64,000 nucleotides of DNA, from NCBI GenBank assembly GCA_003725585.1, contig RJMB01000001.1:1-64000 (forward strand), read 5' to 3'. The position numbers were made by a program, and so were the translations under genes. The notes below the pieces were generated by a model. The model saw only the letters and a list, made by a program, of their open reading frames with translations. It was not told where the DNA came from and did no database searches. Below are positions 7,585-15,955 of this stretch, in pieces. Numbering within the stretch: the first letter of the stretch is position 1; each line of letters opens with the position of its first letter. Source of the DNA: Halostreptopolyspora alba (lineage in GTDB: Bacteria > Actinomycetota > Actinomycetes > Streptosporangiales > Streptosporangiaceae).

Positions 7585-8769
7585 GTGCCCCGAACCATCC
7601 TCGACGTGCACATCCTGCAAACCGTCCCCCCGAACAACCTCAACCGCGACGACACCGGGACCCCCAAGACCGCGTACTTCGGTGGTGCGTTGCGTGCCCG
7701 GGTATCCAGCCAGGCGTGGAAACGCGCCACCCGCCACGCGTTCGGTGACCTCCTCGACGCGCGGGAGCTGGGTACCCGCACCAAGCGCGTCGCCGAGTTC
7801 GTGGCCGAACGCATCCAAGAGCGGGACGCGACGATCCCCGAGAACGAGGCGTGGACGCTCGCCGCCGAGGTGATCAAGACCGCCACCGGGTCGCCGATCG
7901 AGAAGAAGACACGTAAGACCAAGAGCGGGAGCGACGATGAGGAGGTCGCACCGGAATCGGCGTACCTGATGTTCCTCAGCGCCCGCCAGCGCGACGCCCT
8001 CGCCGAACTCGCGATCGAGGGGCGCCACGACATCACGGGGTTTCTCAAGGAGAAGGAGAACAAGCAGCGGGCGCGTCAGGCGGCCGACACCCACCACTCG
8101 GTGGACATCGCCCTGTTCGGGCGCATGGTCGCCGACGGGGCCGACATCAACGTCGACGCGGCGGCCCAGGTCGCCCACGCCATCAGCGTCCACGCGGTTG
8201 ACCTGGAGTCCGACTACTACACGGCGGTCGACGACCGGCGTGACGACGCGGAGCCCGGCGCCGGGATGATCGGCACGGTCGAGTTCAACTCCGCCACCCT
8301 GTACCGGTACGCCGCCCTCGACGTTGACCAGCTGCGCCGCAACCTGGGTGCGGGTCTGCGTGAGGACGAAACCACGACGGAGCCGGTGCGGCGCGCGGTG
8401 TCCGCCTTCCTACGCGGGTTCGTGGAGTCGATGCCCACCGGCAAGGCCAACACGTTCGGCAATCACACCCTTCCGGAGGCGGTCGTGGTGAAACTGCGGA
8501 CCGCGCGCCCGGTCAGTTTCGCGAGCGCGTTCGAGGAACCAGTCGACGTTGGACAACCGGGCGGATTCCTGCGTGGGGCGTGCGCGCGCCTCGCCAGCCA
8601 CGTGCCCGAGGTCGAACGTGCCTTCGGGCTCGCTGAGAACACACCGACGTGGGTGGTGCGCGTGGGGAAGGCCACCGAACCCCTCGCCGACCTGGGAACG
8701 GAGGTCCCGGTTACGGAACTCGTGGACCAGGTGGGCGCGGCGGCCGCCGAGAGGGCGGGTTCGGAGTGA
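7585..8769 (+). CDS. casC: Cas7e (Cse4/CasC), Cascade backbone
   Basis: This 394-aa RAMP protein forms the six-copy crRNA-binding backbone of Cascade. The N-terminus carries the family signature LNRDDTG, PKTAYFGGALRARVSSQ and AWKRATR. Further matches are DTHHSVDIALFGRMVAD, HAVDLESDYYTAVDD and GTVEFNSATLYRYA. A lysine/glutamate-rich insertion (about residues 100-120, EKKTRKTKSGSDDEE) interrupts the fold at the thumb region, a common variable site. The start is GTG with AGGAAG upstream. The stop overlaps cas5e by 4 bp (GTGA). Confidence 0.95.
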   Translation: MPRTILDVHILQTVPPNNLNRDDTGTPKTAYFGGALRARVSSQAWKRATRHAFGDLLDARELGTRTKRVAEFVAERIQERDATIPENEAWTLAAEVIKTATGSPIEKKTRKTKSGSDDEEVAPESAYLMFLSARQRDALAELAIEGRHDITGFLKEKENKQRARQAADTHHSVDIALFGRMVADGADINVDAAAQVAHAISVHAVDLESDYYTAVDDRRDDAEPGAGMIGTVEFNSATLYRYAALDVDQLRRNLGAGLREDETTTEPVRRAVSAFLRGFVESMPTGKANTFGNHTLPEAVVVKLRTARPVSFASAFEEPVDVGQPGGFLRGACARLASHVPEVERAFGLAENTPTWVVRVGKATEPLADLGTEVPVTELVDQVGAAAAERAGSE

Positions 8770-9470
8770 GTGTCCTCGTGCTGCGCCTGGCCGGTCCTCT
8801 TCAGGCGTGGGGATCCTCGGCCCGTTTCGCCCGCCGGACAACAGAGTACGCGCCGACCAAGAGCGGGGTTTTAGGGTTGCTCGCCGCCGCCCAGGGCAGG
8901 CCACGCACAGCGGACCTCGCCGACCTGCGTGAACTCCGGTTCGCGGTGCGTGTGGACCAGCGCGGAACCCGGGTGCGTGACTACCAGACCGCGCACCACC
9001 AGGTGACCGAAACACCGATGCCGGTCTCGGAGCGTTTCTACCTCTGCGACGCGGTGTTTATCGCCGCTGTGGCGGGAGAGGACGCGTTGGTCTCTGACTT
9101 GTGGCGGTCACTCGCCGAGCCCGGGTTCCTGCCGTTTCTGGGGCGACGCTCCTGCCCGCCATCGCGCCCACTACTGGTCACGGACCCCGTGGACGGAACC
9201 CTGGAGGAAACCCTGCGCGGTATCGAGTGGCAGGCCTCCCGCTGGTACCAGCGCCGGTTCCGCGGGAGCCAGTACGTCGAGCTTGACGCACTGTTCGACG
9301 CCGAGAGCCACGACAGGAACGTGGTGAGCCAGCGCGACGTGCCACTGAGCTTCGACCCGTTGCACCGCCGGTACGGGATGCGCGTTGTCCACGAGAGCAG
9401 GATCCGAGTTCGCAACCCCGGGGCGGCTCCACCCGAACACGATCCCTGGCGGGCGCTGGGAGGTACCTGA
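8766..9470 (+). CDS. casD: Cas5e (CasD), Cascade 5'-handle binding
   Basis: This 234-aa RAMP protein opens with VLRLAGPLQAWGSSARF and continues RRTTEYAPTKSGVLGLLAAA, the diagnostic Cas5e N-terminus. DYQTAHHQVTETPM and a C-terminal RYGMRVVHESRIRVRNP follow. It caps the crRNA 5' handle and contacts Cse1. The GTG start overlaps the cas7e stop (GTGA), and its stop TGA shares a base with the cas6e ATG at 9470 (TGATG), so coupling is tight. Confidence 0.94.
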   Translation: MSVLVLRLAGPLQAWGSSARFARRTTEYAPTKSGVLGLLAAAQGRPRTADLADLRELRFAVRVDQRGTRVRDYQTAHHQVTETPMPVSERFYLCDAVFIAAVAGEDALVSDLWRSLAEPGFLPFLGRRSCPPSRPLLVTDPVDGTLEETLRGIEWQASRWYQRRFRGSQYVELDALFDAESHDRNVVSQRDVPLSFDPLHRRYGMRVVHESRIRVRNPGAAPPEHDPWRALGGT

Positions 9471-10192
9471 TGTTCATCACGCGTTTCCGGGTCAACAGGG
9501 CACGGTTGAGTTCGCGGAAGCTCCTGGCCGAACCGCAACGGTTGCACGTCGCCGTCCTGCAGGGTTTTCCCGACGCCGAACCCACGAGCGACGACGGTCC
9601 TCGGGTGCTGTGGCGTCTTGACCGGGGCGCAAAAGGGGAGGTGACCCTCTACGTCGTGAGCCCGCGCAGGCCCGACTACACCCATCTCGTTGAGGAAGCC
9701 GGGTGGCCCACACTGGAAAACGGGTGGGAAACCCGCGACTACACCCCTTTCCTGGACGGGCTCCGGGAAGGAGACACGTGGGCGTTCCGGTTGACGGCGA
9801 ACCCGGTCCACCACGTGCGCACGGACCGGCCGAACGCGGATCCGGAACGCACCAAACCCACAGCGCACCGCACCCCGAGACACCAGACCCGCTGGCTCAT
9901 CGAACGTGAGGAGCGGGCCGGGTTCCGTGTGGTGCGTCGGGGCTCCGACGCCGCCCGGGTCACCGAGGCCGACATGTTCGATCTGATGGTTCACAACCAG
10001 CAGCGCCTGGATTTCTCCAAGAACGGCGGCGGGTCCACCAAGCGTGTGCGGTTGACGACGGTGACCTTCGATGGTCGCCTTGAGGTCACCGACCCTGACG
10101 CGCTCCGCCGCACGCTGACGCGTGGCCTGGGACGTGCCAAGGCGTATGGTTGCGGGCTCATGACGCTCGCGCCTGTGGGGACGGCCACGTGA
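9470..10192 (+). CDS. casE: Cas6e (CasE), crRNA-processing endoribonuclease
   Basis: This 240-aa protein has the Cas6e N-terminus with the catalytic histidine at position 26 (PQRLH26VAVLQGFP), matching the known active-site position of the family. It ends with the glycine-rich GLGRAKAYGCGLMTL loop. It cuts pre-crRNA at the base of the repeat hairpin and stays bound to the 3' handle. The substrate here would be the CCCCGC...GCGGGG stem seen in all three arrays. It overlaps cas1 by 4 bp. Confidence 0.95.
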   Translation: MFITRFRVNRARLSSRKLLAEPQRLHVAVLQGFPDAEPTSDDGPRVLWRLDRGAKGEVTLYVVSPRRPDYTHLVEEAGWPTLENGWETRDYTPFLDGLREGDTWAFRLTANPVHHVRTDRPNADPERTKPTAHRTPRHQTRWLIEREERAGFRVVRRGSDAARVTEADMFDLMVHNQQRLDFSKNGGGSTKRVRLTTVTFDGRLEVTDPDALRRTLTRGLGRAKAYGCGLMTLAPVGTAT

Positions 10193-11160
10193 GCGTGAGC
10201 AAGCGGGGAGCCGCCGCCCCGCGCGAGCTGACGGTGGTGAGGGACCGGATCTCGTTCGTGTACCTGGAACGCTGCACGGTCCACCGGGACGCCAACGCGA
10301 TCACCGCGGAGGACGCCGACGGTATCCGGCACATCCCCTCGGCCACCATCGGAACCCTCTTACTGGGTCCGGGCACTCGGGTTACCCACCAGGCGATGAC
10401 CGTGCTCGGTGAAAGCGGCGCCGGGGTGGTGTGGGTGGGGGAGCACGGGGTGCGCTACTACTCCGGGGGACGCGCGTTGACACGGTCCTCCGCCATGGCT
10501 GAGGCGCAGGCCACGGCATGGGCGAACCGGCGGACCCGACTGGACGTCGCCCGGGCGATGTACCGCATGAGGTTCCCCGACGAGGACCCGGCGAGTTTCA
10601 CCAGGCGCGAGATCCTCGGCCGAGAAGGCGCCCGGGTCAAGGAGTGTTACCGGGCAGAGTCGGAACGCACCGGGGTGCCGTGGCACGGCCGGCACTACGT
10701 TCCGGGGGATTTCACCGCTGGTGACGCTCCCAACCAGGGGGTCACCGCCGCGGCGCAGTGCCTGTACGGGGTCGCCCAAGCTGTGGTGGCTGCCCTGGGG
10801 TGCTCTCCGGCGCTCGGGTTCGTGCACTCCGGCCACGACCTGTCGTTCGTCATGGATGTCGCCGATCTGTACAAGACGAGTGTCGGGATCCCGGTCGCTT
10901 TCGACGTGGCGGCGGAAGGCCCCGAGGATGTTGGCACCCGGACCCGGCGGGCCATCAGGGACCGGATCAACGAACAGAACCTGCTCGAACGGTGCGTTGG
11001 GGACATCAGGTCCCTGCTGTTGCCCGAGGGTCAGCCGGAACTGGTCGACGACACGGCTGACCGGGTGCGGTTGCGCACTGACGACGGAGATGACCTGGAA
11101 TCGGGACGGAACTACGGCGCGGGTCCCACCCCCGGTGACCCGTGGGAGGTGATGTGGTGA
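10189..11160 (+). CDS. cas1: Cas1e integrase, spacer acquisition
   Basis: This 323-aa protein has an N-terminal beta domain (DRISFVYLERCTVHRD) and a helical catalytic domain. Candidate metal ligands are the glutamate in KECYRAESERTG, the histidine of GFVHSGHDLSF and aspartates in MDVADLYK, as in E. coli Cas1 (E141, H208, D218/D221). With Cas2 it integrates protospacers next to the leader. The GTG start overlaps the cas6e stop (GTGA). The adaptation genes look intact, so the locus could still acquire spacers. Confidence 0.95.
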   Translation: MSVSKRGAAAPRELTVVRDRISFVYLERCTVHRDANAITAEDADGIRHIPSATIGTLLLGPGTRVTHQAMTVLGESGAGVVWVGEHGVRYYSGGRALTRSSAMAEAQATAWANRRTRLDVARAMYRMRFPDEDPASFTRREILGREGARVKECYRAESERTGVPWHGRHYVPGDFTAGDAPNQGVTAAAQCLYGVAQAVVAALGCSPALGFVHSGHDLSFVMDVADLYKTSVGIPVAFDVAAEGPEDVGTRTRRAIRDRINEQNLLERCVGDIRSLLLPEGQPELVDDTADRVRLRTDDGDDLESGRNYGAGPTPGDPWEVMW

Positions 11161-11501
11161 CGGTCATCGTGCTCACTCTCTGCCCAGCCGGATTGCGCGG
11201 GTTCCTCACCCGGTGGCTGTTGGAGGTTTCCTCGGGCGTTTTCGTTGGCGCACCCTCGGCGCGTGTCCGCGACGCCCTGTGGGCGGAAGTACGAGAGTAC
11301 GCGGGCAACGGTCGCGCGCTGCTCATTTACAGCACCAACAACGAACAGGGGTACACGTTCGAGACCTTCGAACACCACTGGGAGCCCATGGACCACGAAG
11401 GACTGACGCTCATTCACCGCCCGAACAAGCGGTCGTCAGCTGGTGCGAAGAAGAGAGGGTGGAGCAAGGTGGCCAAGCGCCGCCGCTACGGAAACAAATG
11501 A
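11157..11501 (+). CDS. cas2: Cas2e, spacer acquisition
   Basis: This 114-aa protein starts VTVIVLTLCPAGLRGFLTRW and continues LLEVSSGVFVG then SARVRDALW, the I-E-specific Cas2 pattern. A Cas2 dimer bridges two Cas1 dimers in the integrase complex. The basic C-terminal tail (KRSSAGAKKRGWSKVAKRRR) is slightly longer than in E. coli and typical of actinomycetes. The GTG start overlaps the cas1 stop. It ends 98 bp before array 2, the gap holding the leader. Confidence 0.94.
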   Translation: MTVIVLTLCPAGLRGFLTRWLLEVSSGVFVGAPSARVRDALWAEVREYAGNGRALLIYSTNNEQGYTFETFEHHWEPMDHEGLTLIHRPNKRSSAGAKKRGWSKVAKRRRYGNK

Positions 11502-11599
11502 CCTTTTGTCCTGTTTGTTGCGTTTAGTGTGCTATGACGGAATCTCGGAAAGTAGTGAATTTGGCCTTGAGGCGCGGATAAAACCGCAGGTCAAAAAGA
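11502..11599 (+). promoter_or_regulatory. CRISPR leader of array 2
   Basis: This noncoding A/T-richer stretch lies between cas2 and the first repeat. Two blocks are shared with the array 3 leader at matching distances: GGAAAGTAGTGAA (11547-11559, 53 nt before the repeat) and CGCAGGTCA (11585-11593, 15 nt before it). This marks the acquisition end of array 2 and probably contains its promoter. Confidence 0.8.
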
Positions 11600-12125
11600 C
11601 TGCTCCCCGCACGCGCGGGGATGGTCCCGGGCGCGTGCTGGGCCACCGTGACTTCACCTCGCTGCTCCCCGCACGCGCGGGGATGGTCCCGATCCCACCT
11701 CCCCGAAGACGTCCCGACGCCTCTGCTCCCCGCACGCGCGGGGATGGTCCCCGGCCCGTGGCTGTGCGTGGGTCGGCCTGCTCCTGCTCCCCGCACGCGC
11801 GGGGATGGTCCCGCATCCTCCCCGCACGCGCGGGGATGGTCCCGCATCAGAAGCCGCCGCCCCGCCCCCGGATGCCTGCTCCCCGCACGCGCGGGGATGG
11901 TCCCACCACTGGTGTAACGAGCCGTTACGGCGTTACCTGCTCCCCGCACGCTCCCCGCACGCGCGGGGATGGTCCCTGGAGCTGGCCGGGGATGCCGACC
12001 TGCCCGAGCTGCTCCCCGCACGCGCGGGGATGGTCCCCCTGAGGATGAGCCCCTGCCCCACATCTCCGCTGCTCCCCGCGCTCCCCCTCCCCGTACGCAC
12101 GAGGGCTCCCCGCACGCACGAGGGT
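11600..12125 (+). CRISPR. CRISPR array 2: main cas-adjacent I-E array
   Basis: 29-nt repeats start CTGCTCCCCGCAC and end GGGGATGGTCCC. Units begin at 11600, 11662, 11723, 11784, 11818 (26-nt partial), 11876, 11937 (40 nt with 11-nt internal duplication), 12009 and 12069 (decayed). Spacers are mostly 32 nt; the first is 33 nt (11629-11661) and the last 31 nt (12038-12068). The repeats at 11784 and 11818 are only 5 nt apart. Beyond 12069 the array dissolves into half-repeats CTCCCCGTACGCACGAGGG and CTCCCCGCACGCACGAGGG. Orientation is that of the cas operon, with the leader on the left. Confidence 0.97.
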
Positions 12126-12210
12126 GCTGAACTCCCGATATGTCCCGAAACGTGATGGTTCGGGTAGGTTGCCTTTTGGTGTGTTCGGGGCGACCTTCGG
12201 GGGAGGTCAC

Positions 12211-14124
12211 GTGGCAGTAGGGCGCGACCGCCACGCCGCGGACATGGCCCCGCGGCTGGCCAGCGCCATCACCGTGGCGGTTTTCCTGCTGCACGCCACG
12301 GCCGCGTTGCAGACACTGTTCGTGAATACCCGGACGCCGGTGCCGCACGATCCCGCCTCCGTGGCCGTGGCGGTGGTGCTGCTCGGCACGCTGTTCGCGC
12401 TGCAGCTGCAGCAGACCCGGTGGGTTGACCGCCCCGAGCGCCGGACCGCGGCTCTGCTGGTGCTGGCCGTCCAGGCCGGCCTGGTCTACCTGCCGGCCTG
12501 GCACTTCGCCCAGGCCTGGGTGGGACTGCACTCGTTCCTGCTGGGTACCGCGCTGCTGGTCCTGCGCGGCCCCCTACGGTGGCTCGCCGTCCCAGCGGTA
12601 CTCGCCGGCGATGCCCTGCACCAGGCGCTGGTGTATTACAGCCCGCAGGATGTGGGCTACGGCATTGTCTACACGCTCACCAGTGGGCTGGTGATCTTCG
12701 GGGTCTCCCGGCTGGGCGCCCAGGTGGCCGAGCTGAGCGCCACTCGCGACGAGCTGGCGCGGAGCGAGGTCGCCCTGCAGCGGGCGGAGTTCGTCCGCGA
12801 CATCCACGCCACACTGGGCGACGCGCTCACCTCGCTCGTGATGCGGGGCGAACTGGCCCGTCGGCTGTTGGTCGGCCATCCGCAACAGGTGCAGCGCGAG
12901 CTGGCGGCCATGCGTACCGCCGGACGCCGGGGCCTGGCCGAGGCCCGGAAGCTCGCCCGCGGCTACCGGGATGCGCCCCAGGGTGCGTCCGGCGACGCCC
13001 CCACTTCGCGGCGTGCGCTGCGCCCGGCCTGGGCACTGCTGGTGGCGGTGCTCGTCGGGTTTCTCGTCTCCCGGCAGTTGTCCGCCCTGCAGTTCCCGAA
13101 CTTTCACGTCACCGAGCTGGTGGTCGGTACCGCCTGCATGGTGGGGCTGGTCGCGCTGCACCCGCTGCAGGTGTCCTGGGCCTGCCGGCCCAGCCGGCAG
13201 GGGGCCGCCCGGCTCGCCCTGGCCGCGCAAGCGGCGCTGGCCGCACTGCCGGTGCTCGTTTTCCATTCGCTGCACATGGTGTTGGCCAACGTGCTCGCGG
13301 CCAGTGCCCTGTTCGCGTTGCCCCACCGGATCCGCTGGAGCGCCTTCGCCGCCGTCGTCGCGTGCGTCGCACTGCTCGGGCTGTTCGCCGTGGAGACCGC
13401 CCCGCTGACCGCCGTGAACTACGTGATCATCGCACTGAACGGTGGGCTGAGCATCTACGGGATCTCGCGGCTGCTGCTCATGGTGAGCGAGGTCCAGGAG
13501 CTGCGCCGCGAACTCGCCGAGACCGCCCGGGCCGCCGAACGGCTGCGCCTCGGTCGCGACCTGCACGATCTGCTGGGCCACTCCCTGTCCACCGTCGCCC
13601 TGAAGCTGGATCTCGCCCACCGCCTGGCCGCCACTCGGTCCGACCGCGCTCAGGGCGAGCTGGACCAGGCCCTGAGCGCCGCGCGCGCCGCGCTGGGAGA
13701 GCTGGGCACCGTGGCCGAGGGGCACCGCGGGCTCTCCCTGCGGCGGGAGTACGCCACGGTGCGCGACACTCTGCGGTCCGCGGGCATCGACGTGCGGTTG
13801 CGCACCGAGCACGAGCCGCTGTCCACGCCGGTGGAGACCGCCCTCGCCTTCGTCCTCCGTGAGGCCACCACGAACCTGCTGCGCCACAGCACCGCCCGCC
13901 GGGCGCGACTCACCGTCCGCCACGACGACGGTGGCGTCACCGCCGAGGTCGCCAACGACGGCGTCGGCGGCGGCCCCGGCGAGCCGGCCGGGGGGCTGGC
14001 CAACCTCACCCACCGCGCCACCGAACTCGGCGGCACCCTGCGCACCCAGCACACCGGCGGCTGGTTCCGGCTCAGCGTGCGTATCCCGCTCGCCGTGGCC
14101 GAGCCGAGTGGGCCTGATCACTGA
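12211..14124 (+). CDS. Double-module membrane histidine kinase (HisKA_3/NarL-type)
   Basis: This 637-aa protein is built from two similar halves. Each has about five membrane helices followed by a coiled coil and a dimerisation box. Half one ends at VRDIHATLGDALTSL (H199) and has no ATPase domain. Half two has GRDLHDLLGHSLSTVALKL (H452) followed by a HATPase_c domain with an EATTNLLRHS N-box and GGGPGEPAGGLANL G-box. The second half alone is a DesK-like kinase. The GTG at 12211 is preceded by GGGGGAGG; longer in-frame extensions run into the array 2 remnant and are unlikely. The convergent DesR-like regulator at 14151-14756 is the likely partner. The signal sensed is unknown. Confidence 0.85.
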   Translation: MAVGRDRHAADMAPRLASAITVAVFLLHATAALQTLFVNTRTPVPHDPASVAVAVVLLGTLFALQLQQTRWVDRPERRTAALLVLAVQAGLVYLPAWHFAQAWVGLHSFLLGTALLVLRGPLRWLAVPAVLAGDALHQALVYYSPQDVGYGIVYTLTSGLVIFGVSRLGAQVAELSATRDELARSEVALQRAEFVRDIHATLGDALTSLVMRGELARRLLVGHPQQVQRELAAMRTAGRRGLAEARKLARGYRDAPQGASGDAPTSRRALRPAWALLVAVLVGFLVSRQLSALQFPNFHVTELVVGTACMVGLVALHPLQVSWACRPSRQGAARLALAAQAALAALPVLVFHSLHMVLANVLAASALFALPHRIRWSAFAAVVACVALLGLFAVETAPLTAVNYVIIALNGGLSIYGISRLLLMVSEVQELRRELAETARAAERLRLGRDLHDLLGHSLSTVALKLDLAHRLAATRSDRAQGELDQALSAARAALGELGTVAEGHRGLSLRREYATVRDTLRSAGIDVRLRTEHEPLSTPVETALAFVLREATTNLLRHSTARRARLTVRHDDGGVTAEVANDGVGGGPGEPAGGLANLTHRATELGGTLRTQHTGGWFRLSVRIPLAVAEPSGPDH

Positions 14125-14150
14125 CCGGGCTGGTCGCCCCGGCAGTGGCC

Positions 14151-14756
14151 TCAGAGCCAGCCGTCCTCCCGGGCGATGCGTACGGCGTCCACGCGGTTGC
14201 GCGCGTTGAGCTTGGTGGTGACCGAGGTCAGGTAGTTGCGCACCGTGCCGGTGGTGAGGAAGAGCCGCTTCGCCACCTCGGCGGCGTCCGCCCCTTCGGC
14301 CATGAGGCGCAGCACATCCAGCTCCCGCGCGGTCAGCGGTGACTCCTGGTTCTCCAGCGCCTCCAGCGCGAGCTGGCCGTCCACCACCCGCCGCCCGGCG
14401 TGCACGCCGCGGATACCTTCGGCGAGTTCCTCGGGTGGGGCGTCCTTGAGCAGGAACCCGCCGGCTTTGGCGGCCAGGGCGCGGCGCAGGTTGGCGGGCC
14501 GGCCCAGTGCGGTGAGGATCAGGGTGCGGGTCCGGGGAGCCTGCTCGGCGACCCGGGCGGCGGCGGTCAGCCCGTCGGTGCCGGGCAGGTCGATGTCGAT
14601 CACCGCGACGTCGGGCTCGTGCTCGCGCACCGCCGGCAGGATCTCGTCGCCGGAGGCCAGCTCGGCCACCACCGTGATGTCGCCCTCCAGGCCGAGCAGG
14701 GAGACCAGCGCACCGCGCACCATGTGCATGTCCTCGGCCAGGACCACCCGGATCAT
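14151..14756 (-). CDS. NarL/FixJ-family response regulator
   Basis: This 201-aa protein has a receiver domain with acidic residues E8/D9, phospho-acceptor D54 (VIDIDLPGTDG) and K near 104 (LLKDAPPEEL). A LuxR-type helix-turn-helix follows (LTARELDVLRLMAEG, then TTGTVRNYLTSVTTKLNARNR). It resembles DesR-type regulators paired with HisKA_3 kinases. It converges on the double-module kinase gene with 26 bp between stops, so the pair is probably co-functional though not co-transcribed. It is the first gene of a leftward unit with a 600-bp upstream region shared with the FMN-reductase operon. Confidence 0.88.
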   Translation of the reverse strand: MIRVVLAEDMHMVRGALVSLLGLEGDITVVAELASGDEILPAVREHEPDVAVIDIDLPGTDGLTAAARVAEQAPRTRTLILTALGRPANLRRALAAKAGGFLLKDAPPEELAEGIRGVHAGRRVVDGQLALEALENQESPLTARELDVLRLMAEGADAAEVAKRLFLTTGTVRNYLTSVTTKLNARNRVDAVRIAREDGWL

Positions 14757-15243
14757 CGGCTCCGCCCACTCCTTCGCCGCCGTGGTCGGTGGTGCGGCCG
14801 GTCGGCCCCACCCTCAGGAAGGCTACCGCCGGTGTGCGGCGTGGCCCTGGTCACCGGTGGTCGCGGTGCGGTGCCTCCGCTCCGCGTTCCGTAACGAACT
14901 GGTGCGTCGCATTCCCGGGCGGCGGGGCCACGTAATTCATATTTTTCTGTTCCGTTCCCGGTGTCGCATCCGGAGCGGTCGGGCCGCCGAAGCCACCGGG
15001 GAAGAAAGGGTATTCGGGACTCGAGGTCGGTCATCTGCACTGGTCATGTCCGGGATGTGACGGATTCACATTGAACCGTGAAAAACCCACGGCGCGGTTC
15101 GTGAATCCTGTACTACTCGAAACTGTCCGTGTGTCGAAGAATGGCTTCACCTGGGCTTAAAAAGCCGGGCGTGGCCGTTTCGGGGTCGGTGACCTCCAGG
15201 GGCTCTTCGCGGTGGACAGCCAGGGCCGCATCGAAACCAAACA
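14757..15243. other. Intergenic region between divergent regulator and reductase operon
   Basis: No convincing gene. The stretch contains an A/T-rich segment around 14935-14955 that may hold the promoter of the leftward response regulator. Apparent reading frames here lack family resemblance and ribosome-binding sites. Confidence 0.5.
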
Positions 15244-15274
15244 TTGACCTCAATCGAGCTTCAGGTTCTAGGTT
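15244..15274 (+). promoter_or_regulatory. SoxR/MerR-type promoter upstream of the reductase operon
   Basis: A TTGACC -35 (15244-15249) and TAGGTT -10 (15269-15274) are separated by 19 bp, the stretched spacing characteristic of MerR-family promoters. The spacer holds an imperfect dyad beginning ACCTCAA and ending TTCAGGT, close to the SoxR box pattern (CCTCAA...TTGAGG). The downstream reductase, cupin and efflux genes fit known actinomycete SoxR regulons. No merR/soxR gene is in the window. Confidence 0.6.
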
Positions 15275-15358
15275 CGTGGTCACTGGATCCCACCGGGACG
15301 CCGCGGCGGCGCACCGGCCCGACCCACCCCACGAACCCCGTACCGGAAAGGCAACATC

Positions 15359-15946
15359 ATGGCGGACAACCGCATCCTGAACGTGGCGGTCATCATCGGC
15401 AGCACCCGCGAGGGCCGGTTCTGCCCCACCCCGGCGAAGTGGATCGCCCGGCACGCCGAGCAGCGCGGCGACCTGAGCGTGGACCTGGTGGACCTGAAGG
15501 AGGCCGCGCTGCCGGAGGTCCTGGCCGGCGGCGAGGACGACCCGGTGCCCGCGCCGGTGCTGGACCTGCGACCGCGCCTGGACCGGGCGGACGCCTTCAT
15601 CGTGGTCACCCCGGTGTACAACAAGGGCTACCCGGCGTCGCTGAAAACCGCCATCGACTGGTACTTCCACGAGTGGAGCGCCAAGCCGGTGGGTTTCGTC
15701 TCCTACGGCGGCGTCGGCGGCGGTCTGTACGCGGTGGAGCAGCTGCGCCAGGTGTTCAACGAGGTCCACGCCACCACCATCCGCAACACCATCAGCTTCG
15801 CCAACTACTGGGAGCACTTCGACGACAACGGCGAAACCGTCGAGGGCCAACCTCCGGAGGCCGCGGCCAAGGGGTTCCTGGACCAGCTGGGGTGGTGGGG
15901 GCGTGCGCTGCGCGAGGCCCGCGAACAGACCCCCTACGTCGCCTGA
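15359..15946 (+). CDS. NADPH-dependent FMN reductase (flavodoxin-like)
   Basis: This 195-aa protein has the FMN-reductase fold. It opens with VAVIIGSTREGRFCPTPAKW, whose GSTR segment binds the FMN phosphate. It then shows VVTPVYNKGYPASLKTAIDWY and GFVSYGGVGGG, both conserved flavin-loop motifs. It probably reduces quinones, azo compounds or free flavin with NAD(P)H. It heads a likely three-gene operon with the tandem cupin (9 bp gap) and the MFS pump, behind a SoxR-like promoter about 90 bp upstream. Redox-cycling drug defence is the best guess for the set. Confidence 0.88.
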   Translation: MADNRILNVAVIIGSTREGRFCPTPAKWIARHAEQRGDLSVDLVDLKEAALPEVLAGGEDDPVPAPVLDLRPRLDRADAFIVVTPVYNKGYPASLKTAIDWYFHEWSAKPVGFVSYGGVGGGLYAVEQLRQVFNEVHATTIRNTISFANYWEHFDDNGETVEGQPPEAAAKGFLDQLGWWGRALREAREQTPYVA

Positions 15947-15955
15947 GGGGGCCGC

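Noticed and set aside
11443..12531. Long open frames across array 2 on both strands, rich in repeated PARAGMVP / SPHARGWSP / DHPRACGE peptides
   Set aside because: These are translations of the CRISPR repeats at 61-nt periodicity, not genes.
12574..14811. A 745-aa leftward frame opposite the kinase and regulator
   Set aside because: A low-complexity Gly/Arg/Gln-rich shadow of two well-supported genes.
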